Positions 45,443 through 53,288 of a DNA stretch of 64,000 nucleotides are shown piece after piece. Numbering within the stretch: the stretch's first letter is position 1; every line of letters begins with the position of its first letter. A model generated the notes under the pieces. It was not told where the DNA came from and ran no database searches. It was given only the letters and a program-made list of their open reading frames with translations. Both the position numbers and the translations under genes were made by a program. Source of the stretch: Planosporangium thailandense (GTDB lineage: Bacteria > Actinomycetota > Actinomycetes > Mycobacteriales > Micromonosporaceae); the NCBI RefSeq assembly GCF_011947195.1, contig NZ_JAATVY010000024.1, positions 29,396 to 93,395 of the forward strand, in the 5' to 3' direction.

Positions 45443-45449
45443 GGGTCAT
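45315..45449 (-). CDS. Possible 44-aa leader-type ORF overlapping DUF2637
   Basis: ATG 45449 has a good GAGAGGAA ribosome site and gives MTLVHAQAIPSTGG... ending at TGA 45315-45317. It lies in a different frame from the DUF2637 protein. It could be a real small protein, or a translated leader that controls the downstream gene. Confidence 0.4.
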   Translation of the reverse strand: MTLVHAQAIPSTGGADAPTVRSEEVFGYDHTAARYGRSPADRPG

Positions 45450-45572
45450 GTCAGTTCCTCTCGGTGCGGTGTTCACGTGGACAGGCGCACATGAGGTTGT
45501 GCCGTCCGGCGAGGAGCGCGGGACGGTACCCCGCGAGCGGCCTTGTGAGAAGGGATCGGTATCTGTCGCGGC

Positions 45573-45590
45573 TCTGTCAGCGCTGACAGA
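45573..45590. promoter_or_regulatory. Perfect 18-bp palindrome, probable operator of the int/xis operon
   Basis: TCTGTCAGCGCTGACAGA is fully self-complementary. It lies in the 230-bp gap between the replication-relaxation gene end and the DUF2637/xis/int transcription unit, the right place for an element repressor of the KorSA/Pra-control type. Confidence 0.7.
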
Positions 45591-45682
45591 TCGGTCCGGG
45601 ACAGCCCGGTGCCAGCCCGTTCCTCGTGCTGTCCGGCCGGATCGGCGAGGTACAGCACCCGCATTCCGACGGAACGGACGGC

Positions 45683-46573
45683 TCATGCCGCCGCGCCGTC
45701 GACGGGATGGCGCAGATCGGCGACGTAGCCGGCGACGTCGACCAGCCGATACCGCTGACCGTCACCGGGACCGGCCGCCCACACCGCCTCCGCCGGGCAC
45801 AGGCCGGCCGACGCCGCGTAGTCGCGGCTGCCCGTGGCGACCGGCACCGGCGGCGGCGTGTCGGCGAACAGGCGGCGCAGGTGGCGTTCCCGGGCGGCCG
45901 ACGGCAGCCAGAACAGCACCGGCCACACCCGCCCGATCGCGGCGAACAGCTCGCGGTACCCGGTCAGCTTGTCGACCAGGACCGACAACTGCTCACCCCC
46001 GGTGTCGTACTCCACGAACACCGGCACCGCGACGCCGTCCTCGGCCCACACGCCGTAGCCGTCCGGACGTACCCGCGGCCGGTAGGCCAGCACCAGTGCC
46101 GAATCGTCCGCCGTCGTGAACGACCCAACCCGGGCGCAGGCCGCCTCCGACAGCCACGCCCGCAGCTCCGCGCCGGGTTGGGTGCGGGCGTAGCCGGCCA
46201 GCTCGGTGAAGAAGCCGTTGATCCCGAGCCGGTGGGCCAGGGTGCGGCTCGAGGTCCACCGCCGCCGCTCGGCCCGGGCGTGATCGCGGCGCGGTGGGCG
46301 CTCGTCGCGGCCGGCGGCGACGACCTCGGCACCGAGCTGGTCGATGACGTAGTGGTACGGGTACGAGCCACCCTCGGCGCGCTGCGGCCGAAACCGGCCC
46401 ACCAGCCCCAACCGGTACAGCTTCCGCAGCCGGCGCTGGCAGAAGTCCAGCGTGGGGAACAGCGCGTGGGCGATCTGGACCGAGGTCAGCACCCCGTGGT
46501 CATACAACCAGCCCAGCAGCACCCGGTCCCGATCGGTGAGCTGGTACTGCACGCGAAGGACCGGATCATCCAT
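45683..46573 (-). CDS. Replication-relaxation family protein
   Basis: 296 aa. The N-terminal winged HTH (LTDRDRVLLGWLYDHGVLTS, QIAHALFPTLDFCQRRLRKLYRLGLV) and the restriction-like core with RPDGYGVWAEDG and FVEYDTGGEQLSVLVDKLTGY match the replication-relaxation family found in actinobacterial integrative and plasmid elements, thought to work in replication or relaxation of the element. The Asp and Glu/Tyr of the core are present. First element gene of the minus-strand block. Confidence 0.88.
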   Translation of the reverse strand: MDDPVLRVQYQLTDRDRVLLGWLYDHGVLTSVQIAHALFPTLDFCQRRLRKLYRLGLVGRFRPQRAEGGSYPYHYVIDQLGAEVVAAGRDERPPRRDHARAERRRWTSSRTLAHRLGINGFFTELAGYARTQPGAELRAWLSEAACARVGSFTTADDSALVLAYRPRVRPDGYGVWAEDGVAVPVFVEYDTGGEQLSVLVDKLTGYRELFAAIGRVWPVLFWLPSAARERHLRRLFADTPPPVPVATGSRDYAASAGLCPAEAVWAAGPGDGQRYRLVDVAGYVADLRHPVDGAAA

Positions 46574-47357
46574 CCGGTGTCACCTCCCTTTTCTCTCATG
46601 TGGGCCGCCTGGGGAGAGACCCGAGACCAGGAGGGGTCTCTCGCAGGACAACCGGCAGGCCGTGACAGCCGCCACCACCTGCGGTGTGAGCCGACATCGG
46701 GGGTCAGTTCGGGGGTCAGGCTGAAGGCCGACCCCAACCCGGACGCCAAGACCGACACCCGAACCGGGGTCAAGCCGGAATCTGTCACCGCCACCGGCCA
46801 GTGACCGTGGCGGCGATGTGAAGCGATGGGAAGACAACGGAACTCCTTGTCGAAGACGTGAACGCTGCCGCGATGAAGCGGCGTTGAGGCTGGTAAGGAC
46901 AGCAGCCATCGCCACGACCGTTGATGGTCACGGCCGCGCAGGCGGAGATGGACGACGACGGCGACGCGAACCAGCGGGCAGTGTGCCCGGCACCGGCACC
47001 CGGGTCTGTCCAAGCCCAGGACAGGGCGCTCCCCTGCGGTCATCCGCCAACGCGGACGACTACGCGTCGGCTCAACCCGCTGGAAGAAGATCCTCCATCG
47101 CGGCCCTCCTGTCGCTCGCTCCGGAACCCGGCCGACGGACCCGGCCCAAACACCGAGCCATAACGACAGCGAGCGCCCCTACGGAGCGCCCACCCATCGA
47201 CCGTATGTGGCCCGGCGAACGAGACCGCCGCACGGGGAACGTGACTCCAGTACCGCTCGACCGGAGTGCCGATGTCAAGACTTTTCGATGGCGTCGATCC
47301 ATCGCGCGATCGTGCGCAGCCCGTGGACGAAAGCTCCGCCCTCGCGACGCTGACACC
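46574..47357. other. 780-bp gap, no supported gene
   Basis: Short open frames occur on both strands without convincing starts. 46700-46760 has repeated GGGGGTCAG and related GGGGTC words in both orientations, possible protein-binding sites or an origin, but not enough to call. No tRNA or att core was found. Confidence 0.45.
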
Positions 47358-48158
47358 TCACAATGGGTCTCCCTCGATCGCGTCGTACTCCTTGCGCAGT
47401 GCCTCCACAAGGCCTGTTGCCCCTGCCAGCTCAACGTCATCGATGCTGCGGACCGATCGCAACCCGACCGCGGCGTTGGTGATGAAGGCAGCGCAGGAAG
47501 CGCGCAGACCGCTGATGGCGATTGACGCGGTCCGCACCTCGACCCCGAGGCGGCCCATCGCGGCATCCAGCAGCCTCATCGTCACCCCAGGCAGGCATTC
47601 GGCAGCCGGCCAGGTCACCCGCCCGTCCTCAACGAACGCGATGTTCCAGGTCGCGCCCTCCGATACGAGACCGTCAGGCCCGACGAACAGGACGTCGTCG
47701 AAGCCGTCGGTCTGGGCCGCGCGCCGGTGGTAGACGGTGCCGAACAGTCCGGTGTGCTTCACACCGGGCAGGTCGCGGGCGTAGCGGACCGACTTCAGGC
47801 GGATCGGTGGTGGCACGTCGACGGCGGCGGGTCGCAGGGTGACCAGGACCCGCGGATGCGTCTGGCCGGCCGGATGTCCGAGACCGAGATCGGGGTCGAA
47901 CACCGTGATGCGCATGATCGCGGGTGTCTGGGCGGCTTCGGCGACCCGCCGGGCGAGCGTCCGGACCCGTTCGGGGTCGAGGTCGGCGGCGAAGACGGTC
48001 CGGCAGTCGCGTACCAGCCGGTCGAGGTGTAGCTCCAGGCCGCGGACCCGGGTGCCGTCGATCCGCATCGAGGTGAAATGACCGTAGTTGACCAGTGCCA
48101 AGACGCTCAGGTCATCGGGAGTGACCGGAACGCCGTCCAACTCCATCATGTCGGCCAT
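47358..48158 (-). CDS. Class IV PLP-dependent aminotransferase/lyase (branched-chain/ADCL fold)
   Basis: 266 aa from ATG 48158. The PLP Lys is in LPGVKHTGLFG (~residue 134), and FVGPDGLVSEGATWNIAFVE with LPGVTMRLLDAAM are fold-type IV hallmarks. Members include D-amino acid and branched-chain aminotransferases and aminodeoxychorismate lyase; the substrate cannot be fixed. It lies ~40 nt downstream of the HAD gene on the same strand, probably one operon. Confidence 0.85.
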   Translation of the reverse strand: MADMMELDGVPVTPDDLSVLALVNYGHFTSMRIDGTRVRGLELHLDRLVRDCRTVFAADLDPERVRTLARRVAEAAQTPAIMRITVFDPDLGLGHPAGQTHPRVLVTLRPAAVDVPPPIRLKSVRYARDLPGVKHTGLFGTVYHRRAAQTDGFDDVLFVGPDGLVSEGATWNIAFVEDGRVTWPAAECLPGVTMRLLDAAMGRLGVEVRTASIAISGLRASCAAFITNAAVGLRSVRSIDDVELAGATGLVEALRKEYDAIEGDPL

Positions 48159-48195
48159 CCTGACACCGGTCACCTTGCGACGACCGGCCACGTGC

Positions 48196-48873
48196 TCAGC
48201 GTGTGCTATTGAGTTTGCGGAGCCGCTCGGGTAGTTCCGACAGGCTGTCTATGCGTATGTGCGCCTTCTCTACCTCGGGTCGGGTGGCGTAGTAGTAGCC
48301 CCACGGGCCGCGCCTGATGAACACGGTGGTGAGACCGGCGTTGAGCGCGGGCAGGATGTCGTTGTCGAGCCGGTCCCCCACGTACGCGATCTCGGCCGGT
48401 TCGCATCCGGCCGACTCGATGAGCGCGGCGAAGAAGGCCGGGGTCGGCTTCTCGGCGCCCCAGTCGTCGGAGGTAGCGATGAGGTCAACGCCGAGGTTCA
48501 ACTCGTGCAGCAGCCGACCGGCACGAGCGGTCTGGTTGCCGGCAACGCCGACGAAGTAGCCGTCGGCCTTGAGCGCCGCGAGGCACTCGCGCACGTCCGG
48601 GTACAGGTCGCGGGCGTTGAAATGCTCAGCGAGGCCGGCTTCGGCGCGACGTCTGCGCTCGACGGCGAGGTCGAAGCCGGGCCGGAAGTGCTGGAAGACC
48701 TGCCGGTAGTCCTCGCCCTGGGCGATGACCTGGCCGAAGACGGCCGAGAAAGTGTGCCGGGGCACGCCGAGCCAGTCGGCCCAGGTGCCGTACTCGGTGG
48801 ACTCATCGATCAGGGTTTCGCCGACGTCGAAGTAGACGGCGCGGATGGGCTGCTGGGCGGCATGGTCGCTCAT
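48196..48873 (-). CDS. HAD-superfamily hydrolase
   Basis: 225 aa. Motif I VYFDVGETLIDE has the nucleophile Asp but Gly-Glu-Thr in place of the usual Gly-Thr, with the second Asp of DxD replaced by Gly, as in several HAD subfamilies. Motif II is VAGNQT, motif III Lys in EKPTPAFF and motif IV YVGDRLDNDI. A helical cap of class I type lies between. Probably a small-molecule phosphatase or dehalogenase-like enzyme. Confidence 0.85.
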   Translation of the reverse strand: MSDHAAQQPIRAVYFDVGETLIDESTEYGTWADWLGVPRHTFSAVFGQVIAQGEDYRQVFQHFRPGFDLAVERRRRAEAGLAEHFNARDLYPDVRECLAALKADGYFVGVAGNQTARAGRLLHELNLGVDLIATSDDWGAEKPTPAFFAALIESAGCEPAEIAYVGDRLDNDILPALNAGLTTVFIRRGPWGYYYATRPEVEKAHIRIDSLSELPERLRKLNSTR

Positions 48874-49236
48874 GCGGTCAGTTCGGCCAATCTCTCATCG
48901 AAGGTGCGGACGGCGGAGGTATCGTCCCACGGCCGCAGCCGGGGTGCGGAACCCGCGCAGCCGCTCGCCCACAGTGGCATAGCCTGCGTGTGAGGCTGTC
49001 AGCCGCGATGGCGTACTCGTTGGTTATGGCACCAGGTTGAAAGCCGGTCGGGACGCCGACGGCAGTTGGCCTGGGCCGGAGACCCATACCCATGAAGATG
49101 GGCCGCCACCCCTACGCCCCAGCCATGCCCATCGCGTTCAGCGACACGGACAAGGTGGTACCCCGTTGGCGCAGAAGAGCGGCGGTATCAAACTGATCTC
49201 CGATGCCTCCACCGTAGCGAAGGGCGCCGAGACGAC
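48874..49236. other. Gap before the kinase gene
   Basis: A 34-aa frame from ATG 49094 (MKMGRHPYAPAMPIAFSDTD) is open but short and unrecognised. Another frame ends in a GTGA overlap with the kinase start. Neither is called as a gene. Confidence 0.4.
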
Positions 49237-50718
49237 GTGACGAACCACCTCAGCTTGCAACGAGAATGGGTGATCGGTGAACCGATCGGGGATGCGGCCG
49301 GCTTCGGCAGGGTCTTCAGGGCCAGCTCGGCTGATTACCCCGACGCCGTGGCGAAGTTCGTGCCCAAGATGCCTGGAGCCGAGCGTGAACTGTTGTTGGC
49401 TGATGGCCTAGACGGTGTGGGCAACGTAGTACCGATCATCGAGAGCGGCGAGACGCAGGATGACTGGGTCCTGATTATGCCGCGCGCCAAAAAGTCGCTT
49501 CTCGCCCACATCAGGGAGTACGGGGCTCCCCTACCGATCGAAGACGCGGTCGCCGTCTTGTCCGACGTAGCAACCGCTCTGGCGAACCTCGACGGTCGAG
49601 TGGTGCACCGCGATCTCAAACCGGCCAACATACTGCTGCTCAATAGTCGCTGGTGCGTGGCCGACTTCGGCATCTCACGGTATGCCGAGGCGACGACGGC
49701 GCCCGATACTCGAAAGCTCGCCTGGACTGCCCCCTACGCCGCACCGGAACAGTGGCGCGCTGAGCGCGCCACCTCGGCTACCGATGTGTACGCATTCGGG
49801 ATCATCGCCTTTGAGATGCTCGCCAGTCACCGCCCCTTTCAGGGACCGGAGTGGCATGACTTCCGCGAGCAGCATCTGCACGCGGCACCGCCCGCCCTCA
49901 CCGGGCATCCAACGGCTTTGGCAGCCTTGGTCGAGGAGTGCCTGTTCAAGGCGCCGGCGGCGCGTCCGAGCGCTGCCAATCTCCTCGTGCGACTGGAGCG
50001 TGCTGTTAGCGTCACCTCCAACAGCGGCATCGCGGCGTTACAGGAAGCCAACCGGGCGGAGATCGCGCGTCGGTCGGCGACCGATCGCGCCGCTTCCGCA
50101 TCTCGATCTGCGGCAGAGCGGCGAGCGGATCTCGCCGACGCGGCTGGCAGGATACTCACACGGATCGGGGACGCGCTGAAGGATGCGGTCATGGAGGCAG
50201 CGCCAAGCGCCGCTCTCAAGGTCTGGCCCAGTGGCGGCTGGACGCTGACCTTGAACGAAGCGGAGCTGGAGTTCACGCTGGCCACGAAAACTGCCCTTGA
50301 GCCGTGGGGCGGTTGGCAGCCGCCCGCCTTCGACGTTGTCGCCCACGCCGCCATCGGCGTCACGATTCCGATGGATAGGTACGGCTACAAAGGCCGGAGC
50401 CACTCCCTGTGGTACTGCGATGCCCAAGAGGATGGCCGCTACCACTGGTTCGAGACCGCATTCATGCTTTCACCGTTTCAGGCACGCACCACGGCGCGCG
50501 TCCCGTTTGCCCGACCGCCCGGTATTGAGGCTGCAAAGGCGATCTGGAACGGGATCGCAGAGTTCCAGGTTGCATGGCCGTTCACGGAGGTCCATCTAGA
50601 TGATCTAGGCGAGTTCATCAACCGGTGGGCAGGATGGTTCGCCGCTGGCGCGCAGCGCGCGCTGCAGCATCCGACCCAAATACCCGAACAGAACCCACAG
50701 GGAAGCTGGCGGCGATAG
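49237..50718 (+). CDS. Soluble Ser/Thr protein kinase with a unique C-terminal domain
   Basis: 493 aa from GTG 49237. Residues ~12-255 are a Hanks-type kinase: glycine loop IGDAAGFGRVF, Lys in DAVAKF, catalytic HRDLKPANILLL (~123), VADFGISR (~142), APYAAPEQW and DVYAFGIIAFEML. A coiled-coil segment rich in Ala/Arg follows (~270-310), then a ~180-residue Trp-rich domain I do not recognise. No transmembrane helix or PASTA repeats, unlike housekeeping PknB. It is flanked by a terminator and the lanthipeptide cluster and may be accessory or defence-linked. Confidence 0.88.
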   Translation: MTNHLSLQREWVIGEPIGDAAGFGRVFRASSADYPDAVAKFVPKMPGAERELLLADGLDGVGNVVPIIESGETQDDWVLIMPRAKKSLLAHIREYGAPLPIEDAVAVLSDVATALANLDGRVVHRDLKPANILLLNSRWCVADFGISRYAEATTAPDTRKLAWTAPYAAPEQWRAERATSATDVYAFGIIAFEMLASHRPFQGPEWHDFREQHLHAAPPALTGHPTALAALVEECLFKAPAARPSAANLLVRLERAVSVTSNSGIAALQEANRAEIARRSATDRAASASRSAAERRADLADAAGRILTRIGDALKDAVMEAAPSAALKVWPSGGWTLTLNEAELEFTLATKTALEPWGGWQPPAFDVVAHAAIGVTIPMDRYGYKGRSHSLWYCDAQEDGRYHWFETAFMLSPFQARTTARVPFARPPGIEAAKAIWNGIAEFQVAWPFTEVHLDDLGEFINRWAGWFAAGAQRALQHPTQIPEQNPQGSWRR

Positions 50719-50727
50719 CACCGCGTT

Positions 50728-50784
50728 CGCTATGCAGCTACCCCGCTCGCGGGACGTGACCCGAGCCGGGGTAGCTGCATAGCG
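50728..50784. terminator. 18-bp hairpin between convergent kinase and methyltransferase genes
   Basis: CGCTATGCAGCTACCCCG (50728-50745) pairs exactly with 50767-50784 across a 21-nt loop. It separates the kinase gene from the lanthipeptide operon end. Confidence 0.88.
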
Positions 50785-50813
50785 GATTCATGCCGTCGTG
50801 CATCGGTTGTTGG

Positions 50814-52022
50814 TCAGTAAACAACGGTCAGCCGGACGCACGGCTTCGTGATCGTGTTTGTGCTGGGTAGCTGGTCGTCAGAGTCGCCTGCTGAGTACGC
50901 GGTGATGAGAGGCTGGGCGGTACGGTCGTGGGCCCAAGCGCGGATCTGGTCGCAGAGGCGGTCGGCGAGCTCCGGACCGGTGGGACCGTGGCCGGCCGCG
51001 CCCAGCTCCCACCGGCGTTCGTCGCCGTCGTCGGTGTGTCGGCGGAGCGTGAGATAGGCCAGGGAGGCGTCCTCGACGAGGGCGGGGCTGCGACTGGGAA
51101 TGGCCGGGTCGCAGCGGCCGGATTCTATGGCGGCCGGAGTGGCGGTGATGCGGCAGGTGCCAGGCTCGACGCTGGTCAGGCGTAGCCAGATCCCGTCGAA
51201 GGGCTCGTTGGCGACCACGGTCACGCCGGACCAGACGCTGTGCTGGGGCTGGTCGAGGACGCCCTGCAAGACAGCCGGATCGATGGGCTGATCGGCGTCC
51301 CAGTACAGCATGACCTGGCCGTCCGCGTCGATCGGGCCGGAGCGTTCTCCGTCCTGGCCGATCATGGGCACGAAGCCGCACAGCTCGACGGAGTCCGACA
51401 CCAGCCGGCCGTCGTCGTGGGTGAAGGCAACCGAGCGGGTCTGGCCGCGCCAGCGTAGCGGCACCACGAGGCGCCCGCCCGGGGCGAGTTGGTCGGTCCA
51501 GGCGGTGGGGATGTCCCAGGCGCCGACGGTGACGATGATGCGGTCGTAAGGGGCGCGCTCGGGATCGCCGAGCGCGCCGTCGCGGGTGATGACGTGGACA
51601 TCGCGGTGGCCGGTGGCGTCGAGGGTACGCCGGGCTCCAGCGGTTACGTCCGGGTCGATGTCGACGGTGGTGACCTGCCCGGTCGGCCCGGTCAGGTGGG
51701 CCAGCAGGGCGGCGTTGTAGCCGGTGCCGGCGCCGATTTCGAGGATGCGGTCGCCGGACGCGACCTGGAGTTGGTCGAGCATGGTGGCCACCAGGGAGGG
51801 CACCGAGGCGCAACTGAGTGGCGTGCCGTCGCTGGAGCGTTTGGTAATGACCGCCAGGTCGACGTCGTACGCCTGGTCCAGGGTTGCCTCGGGGACGAAC
51901 GCGTGCCGCGGGACCGCCCGCAGGGCCGCCTCTACGGGTGCCGACGTGGCGCGGGCCCCGACGATCTGGTCGACCATGCGGGTGCGCAACACCTCGGGTG
52001 TGCAGTCGGTGGTGGTGTCCAT
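50814..52022 (-). CDS. FxLD-system PIMT-like methyltransferase
   Basis: 402 aa from ATG 52022. The first ~210 residues are a protein L-isoaspartyl O-methyltransferase (PIMT) fold: AVPRHAFVP, GTPLSCASVPSLVATMLDQL, the SAM motif ILEIGAGTGYNAALLA (~95) and PYDRIIVTVGAWDIP. A ~190-residue C-terminal extension is specific to the FxLD-lanthipeptide methyltransferase family. In related lanthipeptides such enzymes methylate a core Asp, which then cyclises to aspartimide and opens to iso-Asp. The precursor here has an Asp-Gly in its core. It ends the minus-strand biosynthetic operon. Confidence 0.92.
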   Translation of the reverse strand: MDTTTDCTPEVLRTRMVDQIVGARATSAPVEAALRAVPRHAFVPEATLDQAYDVDLAVITKRSSDGTPLSCASVPSLVATMLDQLQVASGDRILEIGAGTGYNAALLAHLTGPTGQVTTVDIDPDVTAGARRTLDATGHRDVHVITRDGALGDPERAPYDRIIVTVGAWDIPTAWTDQLAPGGRLVVPLRWRGQTRSVAFTHDDGRLVSDSVELCGFVPMIGQDGERSGPIDADGQVMLYWDADQPIDPAVLQGVLDQPQHSVWSGVTVVANEPFDGIWLRLTSVEPGTCRITATPAAIESGRCDPAIPSRSPALVEDASLAYLTLRRHTDDGDERRWELGAAGHGPTGPELADRLCDQIRAWAHDRTAQPLITAYSAGDSDDQLPSTNTITKPCVRLTVVY

Positions 52023-52109
52023 CGTGTCCTTCCGTGGAGTTCGGCCCGGCTGGGCGGGGCGCGTAGGGCGGATCCTGATGTGCGGGTGTCGGGCTGTCGG
52101 TGGTCGTGG

Positions 52110-53288
52110 TTAGCCGCTTATCAGTAGGCAGGCGTCCCACGTCGAGGCGGGTGGTGTGGTGGCCGTGGTGGTATCGCGAACCAGGTTGATGCCGGCTGTG
52201 CCCTCCAGCAGCCCGTCGCCGGGTGGCAGCCCGTGCCGGGCGAGGTGCTGGTCCAGTCGGCCGAGCACGCGCGGGATGTGCGCGGCGAGGTCGGTGTCGC
52301 TGTCGGTGGCGGCTCGCCAGGTCGTCAACGCGAGTCCGGCCCAGCCGTGACACAGCGAGACGTCGCCGAGTTGGGCGAGTTGGTGTTCGTCGGTGAGGCA
52401 CGCGACGAGGGCACGTTCGGCGTGCCGCTGCCGTGCCGGGTCGGCCATGGCCACGGCGGCCAACTGTTGGGCGCGGGCCAGGCCGGGGGTGCCGTAGCAC
52501 CAGGACGGCCGGTGCGGGCCACGCTGGCGAACCGTGCCGCTGCGCCATTCGGGCAGGGAGATCATTTCCGGCCACCAAGGTCGGTGGTTGGTGCCGCAAC
52601 GCCAGCGGTCCAGCCAGGTGCACAGATCGCTGATCGCGTCGGCTTGGCCGCTGACCATGATGCCGCGTCTCATCGTGGTGGACAGTAATGCCAGCGGGCC
52701 GGCGATGCCGTGGGCTATGCCGAAGTTGGCGTGCCCGCCGGGCCAGTGCGCAGAGCGTTGGTCGGCCGGCCCGTTGCCGGTCCACCACCCCGGCAGCGTC
52801 TCGCCGCCGACTTCGATGGGTTTGCTCAGCCGCACCAGGTAGGACAGCCCGTCGCGCAGTAGCTCACCGCCGCCGTGGCGGTACAGCAGGTAGGCGCCAA
52901 GACCGGTAAGGCCGCCGATCAGGTCGAACTCGCGAAGCGTGGGCAGGCACCTGCGGTCGATGCGCTCGTGCGCCCGGTCGAGGCGCTGGCGGGTGGCTGC
53001 GGCGATGTGGTGGTCGAGAGTTTCGAGAGCGGCAGCGTAGGCCGGTTGGCCGGCGCTGTGCAGGGCGAACGCGACGGCGGGCGCGCCGGTGTACAGGCTG
53101 CTGGCATGCGGCGGTGTGGTGATGGGGTTACCGGTCATGGTGACCGCCCAGTGCTGGACGGTGCGCCACGATCCGTTGCCTGCGCGGGCGCGATGGATGT
53201 GCCGCAGGGCGATGCCTGCCGCGCCGGTGCCCAGGCAGTGCGCCCAGCCGGGAGGACGCGAGCCTTGCGGGTTGCCGGGCCGGGTCAC
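52110..53288 (-). CDS. lanC: LanC-type lanthionine cyclase
   Basis: 392 aa, GTG start overlapping the LanB stop (GTGA). Zinc ligands are visible: SWCYGTPGLARAQ (Cys, ~264) and VSLCHGWAGLAL (Cys-His, ~313). GHANFGIAHGIAGPLALLS carries the catalytic His region, and LLEGTAGINLV ends the alpha-toroid. It should add Cys thiols to dehydrated Ser/Thr to close (methyl)lanthionine rings. All key residues are present. Confidence 0.94.
   Translation of the reverse strand: MTRPGNPQGSRPPGWAHCLGTGAAGIALRHIHRARAGNGSWRTVQHWAVTMTGNPITTPPHASSLYTGAPAVAFALHSAGQPAYAAALETLDHHIAAATRQRLDRAHERIDRRCLPTLREFDLIGGLTGLGAYLLYRHGGGELLRDGLSYLVRLSKPIEVGGETLPGWWTGNGPADQRSAHWPGGHANFGIAHGIAGPLALLSTTMRRGIMVSGQADAISDLCTWLDRWRCGTNHRPWWPEMISLPEWRSGTVRQRGPHRPSWCYGTPGLARAQQLAAVAMADPARQRHAERALVACLTDEHQLAQLGDVSLCHGWAGLALTTWRAATDSDTDLAAHIPRVLGRLDQHLARHGLPPGDGLLEGTAGINLVRDTTTATTPPASTWDACLLISG

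Larger units (their letters stand above)
25874..46573. mobile_element. Integrative element carrying a defence island (right end undefined)
   Basis: From the tRNA-Lys half at 25874 to the replication-relaxation gene at 46573 every supported gene is on the minus strand. The set joins element functions (replication-relaxation, DUF2637, excisionase, tyrosine integrase) to defence genes (AlbA_2, Wadjet, helicase-nuclease, HEPN). Left boundary is the att-like half tRNA. No FtsK/TraB translocase, Rep protein or second att site was found, so it may be a relic, an element mobilised by others, or continue past the window. The right boundary given is only the last element-type gene. Confidence 0.55.

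Noticed and set aside
46700..46780. GGGGTC-type repeats as an element replication origin
   Set aside because: Too few and too irregular to call iterons; no Rep gene beside them.
49094..49198. 34-aa ORF before the kinase
   Set aside because: Too short, weak ribosome site, not recognised.
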